Assembly (NCBI GenBank): GCA_002697505.1
Contig: NZWA01000085.1
Span: 1-6,627 of the forward strand
Direction: 5' to 3'
From: Flavobacteriales bacterium
GTDB taxonomy: Bacteria; Bacteroidota; Bacteroidia; Flavobacteriales; BACL11
Length of the DNA: 6,627 bases
Of this stretch, positions 5,785-6,627 are shown one piece after another. The first letter of the stretch is position 1, and the number at the start of each line of letters is the position of its first letter. The notes under the pieces are model-generated. The model did no database searches. It was not told the DNA's origin and worked only from the letters and a program-made list of their open reading frames with translations. The position numbers were made by a program, and so were the translations under genes.

Positions 5785-6627
5785 AAAATACTGTTCGTAT
5801 TTATCAACAATAACTCGCCAACTATATAATTGATCAATTTTCTTACAATTATTATAAATAAATTTATTTTTATGTAATAATAAGTTATTTCTTTTTAAAA
5901 TTTTAGTAATATCAAATGCAGAATTAAAATAATAAGCATCATCATTTATAACTGATCTATTAAATCTATTTTTGTGAGCTATGATAAAAGCTTTTGCTGC
6001 CATAGCCTCTAACAATGCAGGGTTTGTTCCTCCAACAGAATGTCCATGGATATAACAAAATGAATAATACCTTATACTATCGAGGCATGTTTTATCATAA
6101 ATACCTCCTAAAAATTTAATTCCATAGCCTCTATATTTATCTTTTAAAAAATCCCCGTAATCTGTAAGATGATTTCCAATAATATAATATGGCATTTTAA
6201 TTTTACTATTAATATATCCATCACAAATCATTTCTATATTATTTTCTGGCTCAAGTCTTGCAATTGTTACAATATAGTTTCCTTTACTCATATTATATTT
6301 TCGCAATAAAGATATATCTGGTTTTGCTACAGGCATAGTGCCGTATTCTATTTTCCTAGAATCTACATTATACTCTTTAAACAAATAGTCTTTTATTGCA
6401 AGATTATCGGCAATTAAATAATCGGAATATTTTACACCATATTTTTCTAATAATCTTGTTAGTTTTTGTACCAGTCTATTCCACTTTGATCTTTTCCATT
6501 CTAAACCATCTATATTTGTTACAATCGTCTTTCCTCTATGTTTACAAAAAATTATTGAAAGTGCTGACGTAATTAGACCTAGCTGAAGTATAATATCAAA
6601 ATCTTTTTTTGTTGCATCTTTTAAACA
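5761..6627 (-). CDS. Glycosyltransferase family 4 with DUF1972-like N-terminal domain (rhamnosyltransferase-like), N-terminus outside the window
   Basis: On the minus strand the frame is open from the window edge at 6627 to the TAA at 5763-5761, giving 288 residues. The family is usually around 360 residues, so roughly 70-80 N-terminal residues are missing. TTG at 6384-6382 is an internal Leu codon and not the start, because conserved sequence continues upstream of it. From the edge, residues 11-28 (DIILQLGLITSALSIIF) and the motif NIDGLEWKRSKW (38-49) are typical of the DUF1972-type acceptor domain. SDYLIADNLAIKDYL (68-82) follows. The GT-B donor domain shows IVTIARLEPENN (119-130) and HGHSVGGTNPALLEAMA (194-210), with the Glu that contacts the nucleotide-sugar in GT4 enzymes. 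It probably transfers a sugar to a cell-surface polysaccharide or O-antigen from the cytoplasmic side of the inner membrane; donor and acceptor cannot be read from sequence. The gene is convergent with hemW and likely belongs to a polysaccharide locus to the right. Confidence 0.85.
   Translation of the reverse strand, partial: CLKDATKKDFDIILQLGLITSALSIIFCKHRGKTIVTNIDGLEWKRSKWNRLVQKLTRLLEKYGVKYSDYLIADNLAIKDYLFKEYNVDSRKIEYGTMPVAKPDISLLRKYNMSKGNYIVTIARLEPENNIEMICDGYINSKIKMPYYIIGNHLTDYGDFLKDKYRGYGIKFLGGIYDKTCLDSIRYYSFCYIHGHSVGGTNPALLEAMAAKAFIIAHKNRFNRSVINDDAYYFNSAFDITKILKRNNLLLHKNKFIYNNCKKIDQLYSWRVIVDKYEQYFLEILNKK
5764..5788. terminator. Possible weak bidirectional terminator inside the convergent overlap
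   Basis: A T6 run (5764-5769) and an A6 run (5783-5788) flank GAGAATCTC (5773-5781), so each transcript could form a small imperfect hairpin near its end. The GC content is low and the inner stem only 4 bp, so the structure is marginal. It is noted because hemW and the glycosyltransferase converge here with no intergenic space for any other terminator. Confidence 0.2.

Noticed and set aside
6382..6384. TTG as the start codon of the minus-strand glycosyltransferase
   Set aside because: The frame continues upstream to the window edge with conserved family sequence (NIDGLEWKR and SDYLIADN), so this codon is an internal Leu.

Overview
The window is very AT-rich DNA with a Bacteroidetes (Bacteroidota) signature, most like the Flavobacteriia. 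Two proteins end in type IX secretion (T9SS) type A sorting domains. A TonB-dependent receptor and a lipoprotein with a Bacteroidetes-type surface-export signal are present. A TAnnTTTG promoter box stands in place of a sigma70 -10 box, and clear Shine-Dalgarno sequences are absent. No tRNA, rRNA, CRISPR array, insertion sequence or integrase was seen.

Layout. Bases 1-185 are the last 60 codons of an upstream gene, showing only a T9SS sorting domain. A perfect 28-bp palindrome (196-223) probably terminates it. The 148-bp gap that follows holds an inverted repeat (271-300) and a -7 promoter box (308-315). Then comes a tight plus-strand cluster: a secreted HmuY-like protein with a T9SS sorting domain (334-1560), a TonB-dependent outer-membrane receptor (1569-3578, 8 bp later), a second HmuY-like protein built as a lipoprotein (3575-4618, overlapping the receptor by 4 bp), and hemW, a radical-SAM heme chaperone (4648-5784, 29 bp later). 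A convergent glycosyltransferase gene on the minus strand (5761 to beyond 6627) overlaps the end of hemW by 24 bp and has lost its N-terminus to the window edge.

How the genes may work together. The cluster resembles the HmuY/HmuR heme-acquisition pair of Porphyromonas gingivalis, but with two divergent HmuY-like proteins around one receptor. One copy appears to be exported by T9SS, the other to be lipid-anchored with a surface-export signal. The receptor has the FRAP motif and a His before an NPNL-like motif, as in heme receptors. The neighbouring gene encodes a heme chaperone. The simplest reading is a surface heme (or related tetrapyrrole) capture and import operon. Heme as the ligand is inferred from family and context: no His or Met pair is visibly shared by the two HmuY-like proteins, so the ligand remains open.
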